Positions 33,295-43,707 of a DNA stretch of 64,000 nucleotides are shown one piece after another. A program made the translations under genes and the position numbers. The stretch comes from Psococerastis gibbosa. Its lineage: Eukaryota; Arthropoda; Insecta; Psocodea; Psocidae. The stretch is from NCBI GenBank assembly GCA_963971405.1, contig OZ020485.1, forward strand, positions 1,798,001 through 1,862,000, given 5' to 3'. Each line of letters starts with the position of its first letter. Within the stretch, counting starts at the first letter, position 1. Below the pieces are notes generated by a model. It made no database searches and was not told the origin of the DNA. It was given only the letters and a program-made list of their open reading frames with translations.

Positions 33295-34550
33295 CACTGA
33301 AAGAAATGTTTACGAAAGCCATTTTCGTAAGCGTTTTTTTCGTTAGTGCAACGAAACATTATTATCGTAGTTCGTTGCATTAACAATATCGCTTTTCGTT
33401 AAAGTTCATTGTCGTTGGGTTCACAAAAGTGACTTTTTCGTTAGCCATTATCGTTGCTACTACGAAAAGCGCCTTAACGAAAACCCGCAATTTTCGGTTT
33501 TCATTAATGCAACGAATCTTCCAATTTCGTAAAACTGATTTTCGTATCAGTAACGAAATAACATATAAGGTTTCTATCTGGAGCTGTTCTGATTCGCGCC
33601 AAAATTCAAACGTCCATTTGAAAAAACTTTATTTTAAGCTTTGGAAGGTTTTGATATGCATGTGATAACCAAGAAACAACATAAAAGATGAAATTACAAC
33701 GAATGAAACCATTTTTCTAAAGAATTTGGCATAATTACGAAGTTTCCTTTAAGCTCATACCGATTCTCAAATTTACTATCATATATGGATGCAGCTAGGC
33801 CCCTAGCTTTTACCTAGGAAATTCAACCCATTTTTAATGGTGACATGAAAAACGCAGCGGAAAACGAGGTCTGTAAGGCTTCCCGAAATTCGGGTTACAG
33901 GATTGGTTCGAACCGAACCGGGTAACCACGAACCTAGCCCCGGGAGTATCCATGAGCATTCTGAACTTGCCTATAGATAGACAGGTAGAGATTCAGTTTG
34001 CATCGGAAAATTGACATGGGGAAGTTTCATGTTTCGAACTTGAGAACCGAGGATCGGCCTAACCTCGAACAGAACCAGGGACCAATCCTACACTACAATT
34101 AATTCCAGAGGCTCAGTTGGAAAATCTACATAAAATTTCTGGGGTTGGATAATTTTCGCAGAATCAACTCGAACCGAACCTAAAGTTATTCATCGTCGAA
34201 CTGAAGTGAGGGAAAGGTTCATTTCGAGGTTAGGCCTATATCTTATGAGTCCTAAACAATTGGCACATGATTAGAGAGGCTTGCAAAGGGGTGATCCCGG
34301 CAGTCGCAGATAAAACGTTTTAGGCTACATTGAGGCGCAGGAGTACTCCTCATGAGCTTTCCTAGATTCACGAGGTTCGGTTTGGATTAGAAAATTGACA
34401 AGGGATTTCTTGTTTCAAGCTGGGCCAGACAATTTAGGGAAAACGTAACTTCAACCCGAATGTAACTGCAAAGGCTTTCACGGCCAGAGTCGATTGAAGA
34501 ACTTGAAGAATCCGGGCTGATGGGCCGTGGTCGAAATGAAAGTGAACTTC

Positions 34551-34592
34551 CAAACGCTTCGTCAACATCTGCGGTTGACATCTTCAGTGGCG
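34551..34592 (-). ncRNA. Hammerhead-like motif, GAAA changed
   Basis: Minus strand: CTGAAGA intact, stem II GTCAAC / GTTGAC intact, but GAAG replaces GAAA before CGTTTGG. Confidence 0.6.
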
Positions 34593-34668
34593 CTGCGTAG
34601 ACTTCGAAGATTGTACTATATTGACTCGCTACGGAGCCACCGAGGTACAATCTTCGAAGTCTACGCAG

Positions 34669-34713
34669 CGCTACTGAAGATGTCAACCGCAGATGTTGAC
34701 GAAACGTTTGGAA
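34669..34713 (+). ncRNA. Hammerhead ribozyme, intact core
   Basis: Plus strand: CTGAAGA (34674-34680), one U, stem II GTCAAC-CGCAGAT-GTTGAC, GAAAC (34701-34705), then GTTT. The core satisfies CUGANGA / GAAA / NUH with H=U. Stem III is self-complementary AC/GU inside AAACGTTT, too short for a single molecule, so a dimer is expected. Stem I can start with CUA/UGG. Predicted self-cleavage would fall after the U at 34707. Confidence 0.7.
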
Positions 34714-35744
34714 GTTCATTTTCATTTCGACCACCGCCCATCAGCCCGGATTCTACTGGTTCTTCATTCCCTCAACCTGAATGTATAGTCGAACCAAAGC
34801 GAAGCAAAGTTCAGCTCGAGGTTCGGTTCGTGATGCACTATGCTTTTCCTTAAAACCCTAGACTATCGTGATATAACATAGGGTGGCATATAAAGCACAG
34901 TGACCCAGGCAGCCGCAGTTTAATTTTTAAGCTGCATAAGCTACATGTACCTACTGTTGGCAGTGTGGTCCATTGGGGGGGGGGGGGGTCGGAATACATT
35001 GTTCCAACCCTCCATTAATCATTTTTAAGAAACTGCATGTTTTTCGTAACTGTAACGACAATGGGTTTCTTAAAGGTGTTTCGTAAATTTGACGAAACTG
35101 GGTTTTTGTCGTATTGGCTACGAAATACAAGGCCTGAGCAGCGGAGTGCGCACATCCTTTTCGTTCCTGGTACGAAATGGAATGGGAGAGGGTAGCAGGT
35201 TTTCTGAGTTTTCTCCCATTACCATTTCGAATTCAGTCTGTTTCCAAATCGCATCAGTAACGGAGCTATTGCTCTTTTTTTTCTATCTTGTCATTTAATA
35301 TATCATAATTATTGGTCTTACTTTTATTTATTGTTTATTATTTTATTATTAAAATTACTTTTGCAATTTGGTATAATATATTGAAAGAACAAATAATTGA
35401 AATGAATTACCCTATTTTATTTACTACAAGTCGCAAATTTCCCCTCACAAACGCACATAGTGTATTTTTAGCTGTAACTGTAAGGCAGTAGGCTAAGGGG
35501 ACTCCCTTCAGTTTTATACCTTGCTATGTTATTGATTCAGTTGATATGGCAATAGAAAGAAATCTGCCTTATAAAACGATTAAAGTGAGACCCTTGTATG
35601 TTTACAGATGTTTTCGAAGGTATATTGTATATGTTTCGCCGAGAGTGCTTTGCTTCTGCAGCTTGCCTTTGGAGCAACTTCTATAGGCCTACATCCCAAA
35701 GATAAATAGCAGCCTGTGCGGCAGCAGATGAAATGAGCTGTGAT

Positions 35745-35770
35745 CCCCCCCCCCCGGGGGGGGGGGGGGG
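35745..35770. repeat. C11G15 homopolymer palindrome
   Basis: Eleven C followed directly by 15 G, then TTCGGGGG. A perfect inverted repeat able to form a hairpin and, on either strand, G-quadruplex or i-motif structures. It may also be an assembly artefact. Confidence 0.85.
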
Positions 35771-35823
35771 TTCGGGGGCTACGGTGACAGTAACGAAAGT
35801 CGCTAAAGAAAGCCAGCAAGGCT

Positions 35824-35883
35824 ACGATAATAGTAACGAAAGCGAGCTAGGGTACAATAATAGTAACGAAAGCGAGCTAAGCA
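35824..35883 (+). repeat. 33-bp tandem pair inside the CACTA-like right end
   Basis: ATAATAGTAACGAAAGCGAG occurs at 35827 and 35860, with partly conserved spacers. Local amplification of the ACGAAA-bearing unit. Confidence 0.75.
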
Positions 35884-36218
35884 ACGAAAATACTTTCGTA
35901 AATGGGACGAAATGCCCTACGAAACTAAACCTTGATTTCGTAATTATCAACGAAAGTCTAAACGAAAGTGGTTCGGGAATACTCGGGTATCATCGGGTTT
36001 GGTCGGAAAACTTTTGGGCATTATCGTTAGTGCAACGAAATTGGATTTTTCGTCAGCGGGCTACGAAACTGCACTTTCGTAAGGTTAACGAAAATAACAC
36101 GAGCAAATATTTTACGAAAGTGCTGACGAAAACGCGTTTCGTTAATTCAACGAATCGCATTTCGTAGCTCAGTTTCAACGAAGTCTTTCCGTTCCCACTA
36201 CAAAACGTTTTTAGAGTG

Positions 36219-36849
36219 CTGTACTTCCAGAACAGTTCCAAAATACATTAAATATACCGAATGATGACAAGAAAGAGCTTGGTCACGTGAAGACTGTCAA
36301 TGTGACGTGGCAGTAGTAGATAGGTCGGGGTTGTAGACTCGCGTATGATTCACTATTCATTATTCAACATGGCGATATAATATGTATGGTTTTGTCTAAC
36401 AATATATTTAATTATATAGCACAAATGTGATGTGTTCTTAATCATATTACAGTCAATACCATGTCAATACAAATGTTTTTTTGGTGGGGACAACTACAAT
36501 ACTCCACCATTACTGTTTACTTTTAGTGATGTACTATTTATTATATTCGTGGTTGTTTACTAACAAACTCGAAGTTTGATTATATGGCCATGCTCTTGAA
36601 TTATGGGGCGATTTTTAATTGGCTACATCAATTAACCCGATTCTTTTGTGTTCAAAATTGGCCTATATTTACTCGTATTCTGTCTAACCTGATTCACATT
36701 TCACTTAGTTTGCGTTTAACTCTTGTCCCCTTTACTAGGATCTTTTTATGGAGTTGAATGAAATAGAATTTTTTAAAGGCGGAAATAGGGTCAGCGATCG
36801 TGGGAAAAATGATCTATTGTACGTTAATAGCGCAATATCTTATCAATTG
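36219..36849. other. No recognisable feature
   Basis: Unique AT-rich sequence, no gene seen. Confidence 0.4.
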
Positions 36850-37120
36850 TAACGGAAAGAAAACAGCCGCTCCGCGAAGTGAGGTCGGTGCTTTTATGAA
36901 ATCTCCCTCATCGATTTGTGGACAAACTATTCGATGGATTTCGATTAAATTCGTCATGTACAGTAGGGTAACAAAAATCTTACCTCTGGACATATTTTAT
37001 ATAACTCAATTAGTGGGATTTTACCCATCAAAGACAGCAAACAAACTGCTAAAAATTGTTTTCTAGCAACGGCTCCAACGATTTTGTTTGTTATCCGCAT
37101 ATATACAATATTACCTACTA
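36850..37120 (+). repeat. RepA fragment cut by a MITE
   Basis: ATCGATTTGTGGACAAACTA, TTCGATGGATTTCGATTAAA, and CAACGGCTCCAACGATTT in RepA order. The MITE at 37121 interrupts it. Confidence 0.65.
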
Positions 37121-37628
37121 CGGGTCTTCACAGTGTTGCGGTGTTATCGAGTTAGATGTGCTATCCAAGTTAACACACAATCGTGAGTGGACCTCGGGAG
37201 TGAGTTATAATGCTATATATATAAAATTGAAAACAGACTAAACTACGTGGTAGTATAGTCAGACGTTCGTGGTACAGGTTTAAAGAAAGTGGCAGAACTC
37301 CATTCTAGTGCCACATTTGTTTATATTTTTTGTTCATTTTGGTTATTATAATTTTAAGTATTTACGGTAATTGCTTGTGATAATAGATTATGCAAATAAA
37401 TTTAAATACTACAAAATTTTAAACGCGTGTTTCAAACAATCAACAAAAATAAAGATGGCGGCGGTCAAACCTGAGCTATCGATCGCAGCGCAAGCTAAAT
37501 AGCACGTTAACCAACTTGGAAGTGCGTTTAGGATAGCACGCTGGTTATCGGGTTATCGGTGTGTTAACTTAATTTAATTTAACACACTTAACTAGGTATA
37601 ACTCGATAACACGAACACCGTGAAGACC
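37121..37628. mobile_element. MITE, second copy of the 13.5-kb family
   Basis: Ends CGGGTCTTCACAGTGTT and GAACACCGTGAAGACC; interior (AAACGCGTGTTTCAAAC, TTGCTTGTGATAATAGATTA, TTTTTTGTTCATTTTGGTTA) is the reverse of 13501-14014. Confidence 0.8.
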
Positions 37629-37869
37629 AGGCGCGGATCTAGAATGAGACCAAGGAGGGGACTAAGATATGAAGGGGAAATGTTTTGAAGAATAGGGCTG
37701 AAATATTGGAGTTTTACGAATTTTCAGAGCAATAAGGGTACTATATTATAGGTAAATAATCCAATTGAGCACAAGGAAGGCCCGGGGGAGACCCCTACTG
37801 TATACCTAATATAGTCGTTAATAATGTAAAAAATAGTTGTTATATTTTGTTGTTCCAATTGTCATGTAG

Positions 37870-38280
37870 CCTATTCTTGTCCCAACACAATGCGTACCTT
37901 GTCATTATTACTGTGTTGTAATATATTGGTCTTGCTTTAGATCATGCAATTGTCCCATCGATCAATCAAGTGCTTTGGGTTAGGGAATGTCTAGGCCACC
38001 CAAATTTGACAATTATTTGCCATGATAATAGATAATATGAGTAGTTACTCATATTATCTATCTCGGCTTACTAATTTTATTGGTAAATAGGAAAGCATGG
38101 ACGGGTTCAATCGTCCCTGTTCTTATTGTATTTGTCTCATGTTTCAGTACCTACACTTTTTGGGGTCCTGAGAGGGTGGGAGCTGGGACTTCAAACGGTG
38201 CAAATCCGTAGACTTATCGCAATCTAAAAATTCGACCATCTTAAGTATAAATAGGAACGAAAAATCATTTTCAATTGTTT
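37870..38280. repeat. RepA ends in opposite orientations
   Basis: 37870-38130 is a plus-strand RepA 3' part ending GGAAAGCATGGACGGGTTC. 38160-38280 is a minus-strand 5' part (GGGGTCCTGAGAGG, CAAATCCGTAGA, TTCGACCATC). Confidence 0.6.
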
Positions 38281-40009
38281 GGCAATGTACTTATGATGTA
38301 TCGTCTTTGAAGAATGTCAAGTTGCAATTTACATGTTTCTTCGATAAATATAAATGCAACACATTTACGAGCATGCGGTGATTTGGTCTTGTCGCGTTTT
38401 TTGGCAGCAGTGCTGAAATCAATCGGATTGGTAGTGGCTTGGGTTTTTAATTGTTGAACAAAACAGCTAGCGTGATGATGCCACGGCCTACGGCGGAACG
38501 AGTTTATTCACCATGCCCGACTGCTGTCAGATCAAGTGCGATAAACGGCACTGAGAAATTTCTTGTGCCTTTTAGAAAAAGGCTTCTTGTAAAAAGATTA
38601 CAAGTGACACCGGATGCCTTCCAGGCTTTGTTTACTGAGACGCTGCTCAAATATGGGCGTAATATGCAAATTTGAAATAGAGAAGGGCGGGGGCGGGGCG
38701 GTATAGCCTCCATCACTCGCTGCTGCTGCTGCTTTTAGAAACAAGTTTGCTTTTCTGGGACATTCAGCAAAATGCCTGTCAAGACCAACGCAGTCATATC
38801 TACTTTCCTCATGTGCTCAACTTGAAGGAGTGGCAAGAAAGAAGCTAGCCTAACAGAGAGCAACAATTTCTTTAAATTGACATGCATTGTAGTAGCTATT
38901 ACTGTTGAAGTAGAATCCGGGATGGACGGGCTTTGGATAAAGTCAAGTATAAACAGGAGATGTAAAGGTAGACAAATCGGAAAGTACGTGTATATCAGTA
39001 GAAAATCAGCGCTCGGAAATTTTAATTTCCTCCACTATGAATTCGTAGCAGCTCGCACACTCCAAATACCACTAATTTAACTTAACTTATTAGCGAGATT
39101 GAAAATTTAAACAACACAATTTTAGAATTGCCACATTTAAAAAAAAATTACTTACTTTTATAACCCCCAGTGATTTATTAAATTTGTTACTCGCCCCATG
39201 CCTGCAGGAAATGCAAATTTGTGGCTTAAAGGTGAGCAAGAAATTATTACACCGGAGGAAATGCTACATAAAATGATAAAAATGAAAAACACAAAGTGAA
39301 CAGAAACATAAAAATTGGAATACAAGAACACGATAAAAGTGAGTTGTGCCTTATTGATCGACGTACAAGCTACAATATCAAGCATCATAAATGCATGTGC
39401 TATTGCAGGAATTGCTTTGAGTACCGTGCACACTCAATCACATCCAAACAAAAGCGTAACAACCATTTTCAACTGATGCAGTGCCTCACGTGGGGCTTCT
39501 GAATTATTTCCGTAAATCTGAAAATAAGCCAACTCAATAATTTGCAATTTCAAATTTTACACAAATTAAAATCTACCTAAAAAAAAATGCTAGCAAAAAG
39601 TCGTAAAGTAAATGAGTAAAAGTAGTTTCTCAAGACGTTTTCATCATAAAGAAGACGGGTTCGAAAAACAAAGAATGAATTAATTTGAGAGAAGTTCTCG
39701 ACCTCGGTGGACATGGTGAGACCTCGGGCGAGCGAATGTCTTTTCAAGTTTTTTCATTAACGGCCGTGCTCGGGGACACCGAGTGATTGAGAAGCATTTC
39801 ATTTGCAACGGGTTTATTGCCGACTGTCGTCTGCTTCAACTCAAATAACCGTCCAACAATCACCTCAACTTCAGCCTAGTTCTTCACAAACTATAATCAA
39901 AATTTTTGGGTTTATTTATCGAATTTCGATATAACCTTCATTATAATTATACCTGAAAAAAATAAAGACTGACTGCAAATATAATTCCCGTTTCCAGTAC
40001 TATTCTTTT
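38281..40009. other. No recognisable feature; two unassigned small frames
   Basis: Frames at 38451-38675 (74 codons) and 39296-39502 (68 codons, CMCYCRNCFEYRA) have mildly coding-like composition but no family I recognise and no start or splice support. I list them as unassigned. Confidence 0.35.
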
Positions 40010-40130
40010 CCTATTTATACGCGACGACTAGGAAAGCTCTGTGATGTTCAACATTTTTGATTTCGAGATTTCGAGGGTTTTACGGTACCAAAACGTCAAA
40101 TAAATAATGTCAAATGCTTTCTATTCACTT
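40010..40130 (+). repeat. RepA 5' fragment
   Basis: TTCCTATTTATACGCGACGA, AGCTCTGTGATG and TTTCGAGATTTCGAGGG in RepA order. Confidence 0.55.
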
Positions 40131-40460
40131 GTAACGGTCGCTGTACTAATTGTTAAATAGAATACCATGTGCAGGTATACCAAATTTGGGTGGTGTAATT
40201 TAAAACTAGTTGCAGTACGGGCATACTATGCTGAAGCCAGGCTTAGGTACAATGTCAAGAGCAGCACTACGCATTAGGTATGCACTATAAACTAGGTATA
40301 TAGGCTCAGAAAAGTTTGCAAATGCACAAAAGATTTTCCCGTAATGCTTTCACAAGTCCCGCCTCTCCTATGCTGCATTTTCAAATCAGATAGAACTACA
40401 TTGCATGTGTTTGTATAAACAAAACTTATGGGGGTTCCATTACAAATTTAATGCATTGAG

Positions 40461-40976
40461 GCAAGCCCGTAGCCAGGATTTTTTTTTCGGGGGGGGGGGG
40501 GGCTGTGCCAACTGAGATCCAATCTAGTGTAAATTTACTTCTTGAGAATTCAATTGTATGTAGTGTATTCCTTAGAGGTTATGGTATAGGCACATCAAAA
40601 GGCAATTTATTGGAGGGTTTAGCTTCGGTGCGAACACAGGTTTATAACATATTGCGGATATGCGGACTAAAATGTGATGATATCATTACGATGGTTTAGA
40701 AAGTATATGGATATGGATTTGACAAAGTCTACAAAAGAATGCTCAGTCATAAAAATTATATTGCTTTTAACCGAAAGAGGGGGGCCCGGGGGTCTCCCCC
40801 GGTGATAATTTTTGAAAATGTAAGTGCAAAACAGTGGGGTTTTACAGCAGGAAGGCTTGCAAAGAGATGCATATTCATATTGCACCAAACAGGGGGACCG
40901 GGGGTCTCCCCCGGGGGAAAATTTTTGAAAAAATAGATACGAAATAGTGAGGTTTTAAGATTTTAACAGAAGTAAA
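40461..40976 (+). mobile_element. Insertion in the left arm of element A
   Basis: Begins AAGCCCGTAGCCAGGATTTT with a G13-15 run, then holds two GGGGGTCTCCCCCGG hairpin blocks (near 40790 and 40905). The same GGGGGTCTCCCC/GGGGGAGACCCC theme occurs at 3180 and 54430, pointing to a hAT-related non-coding element. Confidence 0.55.
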
Positions 40977-41534
40977 GTTTAAAATTTACTTAGGAAAAAT
41001 GGACATTGCTTATTTATTTAGCTAAAATTTTGGATCTGTTGCACTTTTTACGAATTTACTGCTCCAATGTCAAAAATTGAAATTAAAATTTTCTGAGTGT
41101 GGGTAATTGTCTTCTACTACTGTAGCACCGTTAGTGGAACGATTTTAGGGTCATCATAGAAAATATCAAAGCAATATTTATTGTTGTAAATATTATTAGT
41201 GCGTTTCTTGAATTTGAGAAATTTATAAAATGTTCTTCTTCTTATACTGTATTATAAAATAGATCAACTTCAAAGTAGACAGTTAACTTCGACGTTATGA
41301 GCATTCAGATCACAGAAAAAAGGAGGAAGCAGGCCTAGTATAAGAGGAAGATGGAAGGCCAAAGCAGTGCAAGTGAAGCAAAATTTCCGCATAAACCCTT
41401 TGGTAAGGCCGGTAAGGCCAGGCCCGAATGTGATCTTAAACCTTTGCAAACTATTTAATGAAGAGGGGGGAAGTTGAAAGTTATGTCAGTGATTTATTGT
41501 CAGATATGCTTCAACTCTGATATAACAGAGTCAA

Positions 41535-42297
41535 GAAGTCAGTCGAGGTATAAAATCAACAAAAACAGCATAAAGGAAAAAAAACGTCAAGAATACTACG
41601 CGATCTCGACGTATGTGATGAAAGTATGATAAGGAACCACATAATTATGTATATTCATCCTAGAATGATTGCTGACACCCTACGTCAAGAAATGTTAGAG
41701 CTTGATGGTCGTTACCAAATGCCCAAGGAGAGCCTCCGCGTAATTATCACTAGACGTCTTCACTTTAGGTAAATTAAAAATCTGTACTCTGTAGTTACCA
41801 TATATGAAAAGAAGTTCCGAGGGAAATAAATTTCAATTTGCTAGTATTAGTATTTTGGTCTGATAGATACAATATTTCAAAATACTTCTCCACAACATAA
41901 AGAAATCTATGTAATCAATATATTAGTACTCGCATCAGAACTCATTGTGAAAATGGTTTTCATTGTAAAGTGTTACGTACCGTAATAAAATAAAAATCAC
42001 AACCAGTTTCGGCTCACGCCATCTTCAAGTTACTAAGGAGAATATTATATACGCATCACGGATCAGAAGTGCGTTAGAAACAAAGGAGTCACTATTTGAA
42101 TGCTTTGCAGATTTAAGAAGTTTAACAAAAATCAACGTCTTGGTCGATTCGCCACGCACCCGTTCTTGGGCGTTATAGGTATTTACAACGAATCCGGAAT
42201 GCCAGGTCTGAAGGAAAGCGCAATGTATACCTTGATGAGATGTACCCTTATTGGTATGATACACAGATACTCTATTCTGTGGCTTGAACGCTCTTAA
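41535..42297 (+). pseudogene. Tc1/mariner-like transposase relic
   Basis: Parallel to the frame in element B: YKINKN.IKEK.RQEYY, MYIHPRMIAD.LRQEMLELDG and RYQMPKESLRV, interrupted after RRLHFR by about 250 bp of foreign sequence, then LFECFADLRSLTKINVLVDSPRT. It has multiple frameshifts and stops; the YLDET box of copy B has decayed here (near 42235). No function expected. Confidence 0.7.
42004..42034 (-). ncRNA. Degenerate hammerhead-like motif
   Basis: Minus strand: TTGAAGA (C3 to U), U, stem II GGC-GTGA-GCC, GAAAC, then TGGTT, again a nearly self-complementary stem III. Part of it (AAAATCACAACCAG on the plus strand) also aligns with transposase sequence in element B, so the match may be partly accidental. 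Confidence 0.35.
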
Positions 42298-42776
42298 GTT
42301 AACTGTCTACTTTCAAGATGATCCATTTTATAATAGCCTACAGTACTCGTATATAGTAAGAAGAAAATTTAATAAATTTCTCAAATTCAAGAAACGCACT
42401 AATAATATTTATAACAATAAATATTGCTTTGATTTTTTCTATGATGACCCTAAAATCGTTCCACTAACGGTGCTACAGTAGTAGAAGACAACTAACTAAC
42501 ATTCAGAAAATTTTAATTTCAATTTTTGACATTGGAGCAGTAAATTCGTAAAAAGTGCAACAGATCCAAAATTTTAGCTAAAAAAATAAGCAATGTCCAC
42601 TTGTGATCTTAATGCATTAAATTTGTAATGGAACCCCCATAAGTTTTGTGTATACAAACACATGCAAAGTAGTTCTATCACATTTGAAAATGCAGCATAG
42701 GAAATTTACATGGAAAGGCGGAAGGCATTACGTGAAAATCTTTTGTGCGTTTGCAAACTTTTCTGGGCGAACAGTA

Positions 42777-43344
42777 CGTCCATTTTTCTCAGATTTTTAC
42801 TGAGAAAAATCGTCACAACCCGGACATGATGATACAGAGAAACTTGTACTTGCTGAATGTGCACAACACATAGTAGTTATAGTATTAACTAAGAAAGCAT
42901 TGTCAAGTATTTCGTTGGGGCTAGATCGCTAGGAAATTCGGCGGACTTGTTATTTGGTGGTTGGGCCGCGGGCTGTTGCAGTTCACAAACAACCGTAATT
43001 ACTTGTTCCCCCCCCCCCCCTCGCCTAGCCACTGCCCCTGGCCCCTTCACTTTAACTAAGACGTTGGCTCCTTGTCACAGCCATTCCCACAAAATGTAAT
43101 TTAATGCACGCTTACGATATTTATACAGTGTTAAGTAATTGAATCAGCCGAACTCATAAAGAGAAGTATCATAAAAAAAAGTATAAGAGGTAAACGTTAG
43201 AGCTGTTTTTCATATTCATAACTATTACCATTTCTTGCAGACAATTGGTTAAAGTTCGAGAAGGTGGGGGTCCACAGGAGGCCCCCAAAGTAATAGAATC
43301 AATAAATACCGTAATATATGACTGTGTCATAGACAACCCTAAAG
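42777..43344. other. No recognisable feature
   Basis: Contains a C13 run at 43008-43020 and a short GTGGGGGTCCACAGGAGGCC block. No gene seen. Confidence 0.4.
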
Positions 43345-43530
43345 AACCGGTACGAGCGAACCCGTACCATGCTTTCCTTTTTATTAATTATTATACATAC
43401 AGGTATACAGGTACATGGATAATATAAGTAGGCTAGTTCCATGGTAAACCATTGTTAAATATCGGCTGTCTCGACTTTCCCTATCCCAAAGCAATGAATT
43501 GATTGATGGGACGATTGTATAGTCCAGAAC
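43345..43530 (-). repeat. RepA 3' fragment
   Basis: AAAGAACCGGTACGAGCGAA, ACCCGTACCATGCTTTCC and later CTTTCCCTATCCCAAAGCAA in reverse RepA order. Confidence 0.65.
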
Positions 43531-43540
43531 GGCCATACCA

Positions 43541-43707
43541 ATATATATATAATATATATTATAAAGGTGTATATATATGTAAATTATGAAATGAAAATGA
43601 AAAAAAGACTTTATTGCAAACAAAAGGTGAACAATAAGACTATAAAGTCTTGTTTTCATGCTAACCTTAAAAACTAAAATATATATATATATATACATAT
43701 ATATATA
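43541..43707. repeat. AT dinucleotide-rich tracts
   Basis: (AT)n runs near 43541-43578 and 43679-43707 flank a spacer. Element B is inserted at a TA in the second run. Confidence 0.85.

Larger units (their letters stand above)
34460..34766. mobile_element. Palindromic PLE terminus with two hammerhead arms
   Basis: Left arm 34460-34615, right arm 34640-34766, centre ACTCGCTACGGAGCCACCGAG. The arms carry the hammerhead region and the flanking TACGCAGCGC and GTGGTCGAAATGAAAGTGAA blocks in opposite directions. Outer left sequence GCAAAGGCTTTCACGGCC equals that at 29241-29258 (inverted). The two frames of 108-115 codons over it are mirror images and not genes. Confidence 0.8.
33295..36218. mobile_element. 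CACTA-like non-autonomous element with dense subterminal motifs
   Basis: Candidate ends CACTGAAAGAAATGTTT (33295) and AAACGTTTTTAGAGTG (to 36218) are inverted CACT termini, with CT on both outer sides as a possible 2-bp duplication. Both terminal regions (33300-33560 and 35790-36190) are packed with ACGAAA or TTTCGT, about 12 and 20 times, in both orientations; a third cluster lies at 35040-35240. CACTA (EnSpm) transposons have just this design, with subterminal motifs that bind the transposase. No transposase is present. A PLE palindrome is nested at 34460-34766. Confidence 0.6.
40303..42774. mobile_element. Tc1-like element A with long inverted repeats
   Basis: Right terminus CTGGGCGAACAG followed by TA (42775-42776); left terminus has decayed to GGCTCAGAAAAGTTTGC after TATA. 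The terminal inverted repeats are about 0.5 kb: left 40303-40460 plus 40977-41310, right 42290-42774. The left arm is split by an insertion. A transposase relic is on the plus strand. Element B (43708-45433) is the same family in opposite orientation 0.9 kb away. Confidence 0.8.

Noticed and set aside
34387-34853. Two mirror-image frames of 108-115 codons
   Set aside because: They are the two arms of a PLE palindrome read on opposite strands.
35733-36167. 144-codon plus-strand frame
   Set aside because: Covers the ACGAAA motif array and the poly-G run; Asn/Ser/Glu pattern follows the tandem motif, not a protein family.
38451-38675. 74-codon frame as a host gene exon
   Set aside because: No recognisable domain and no decisive splice context; left as unassigned.
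42004-42034. Counting the 42-kb motif as a firm ribozyme
   Set aside because: C3 is changed and part of the motif aligns with transposase sequence in the sister element, so it is kept only as a weak candidate.
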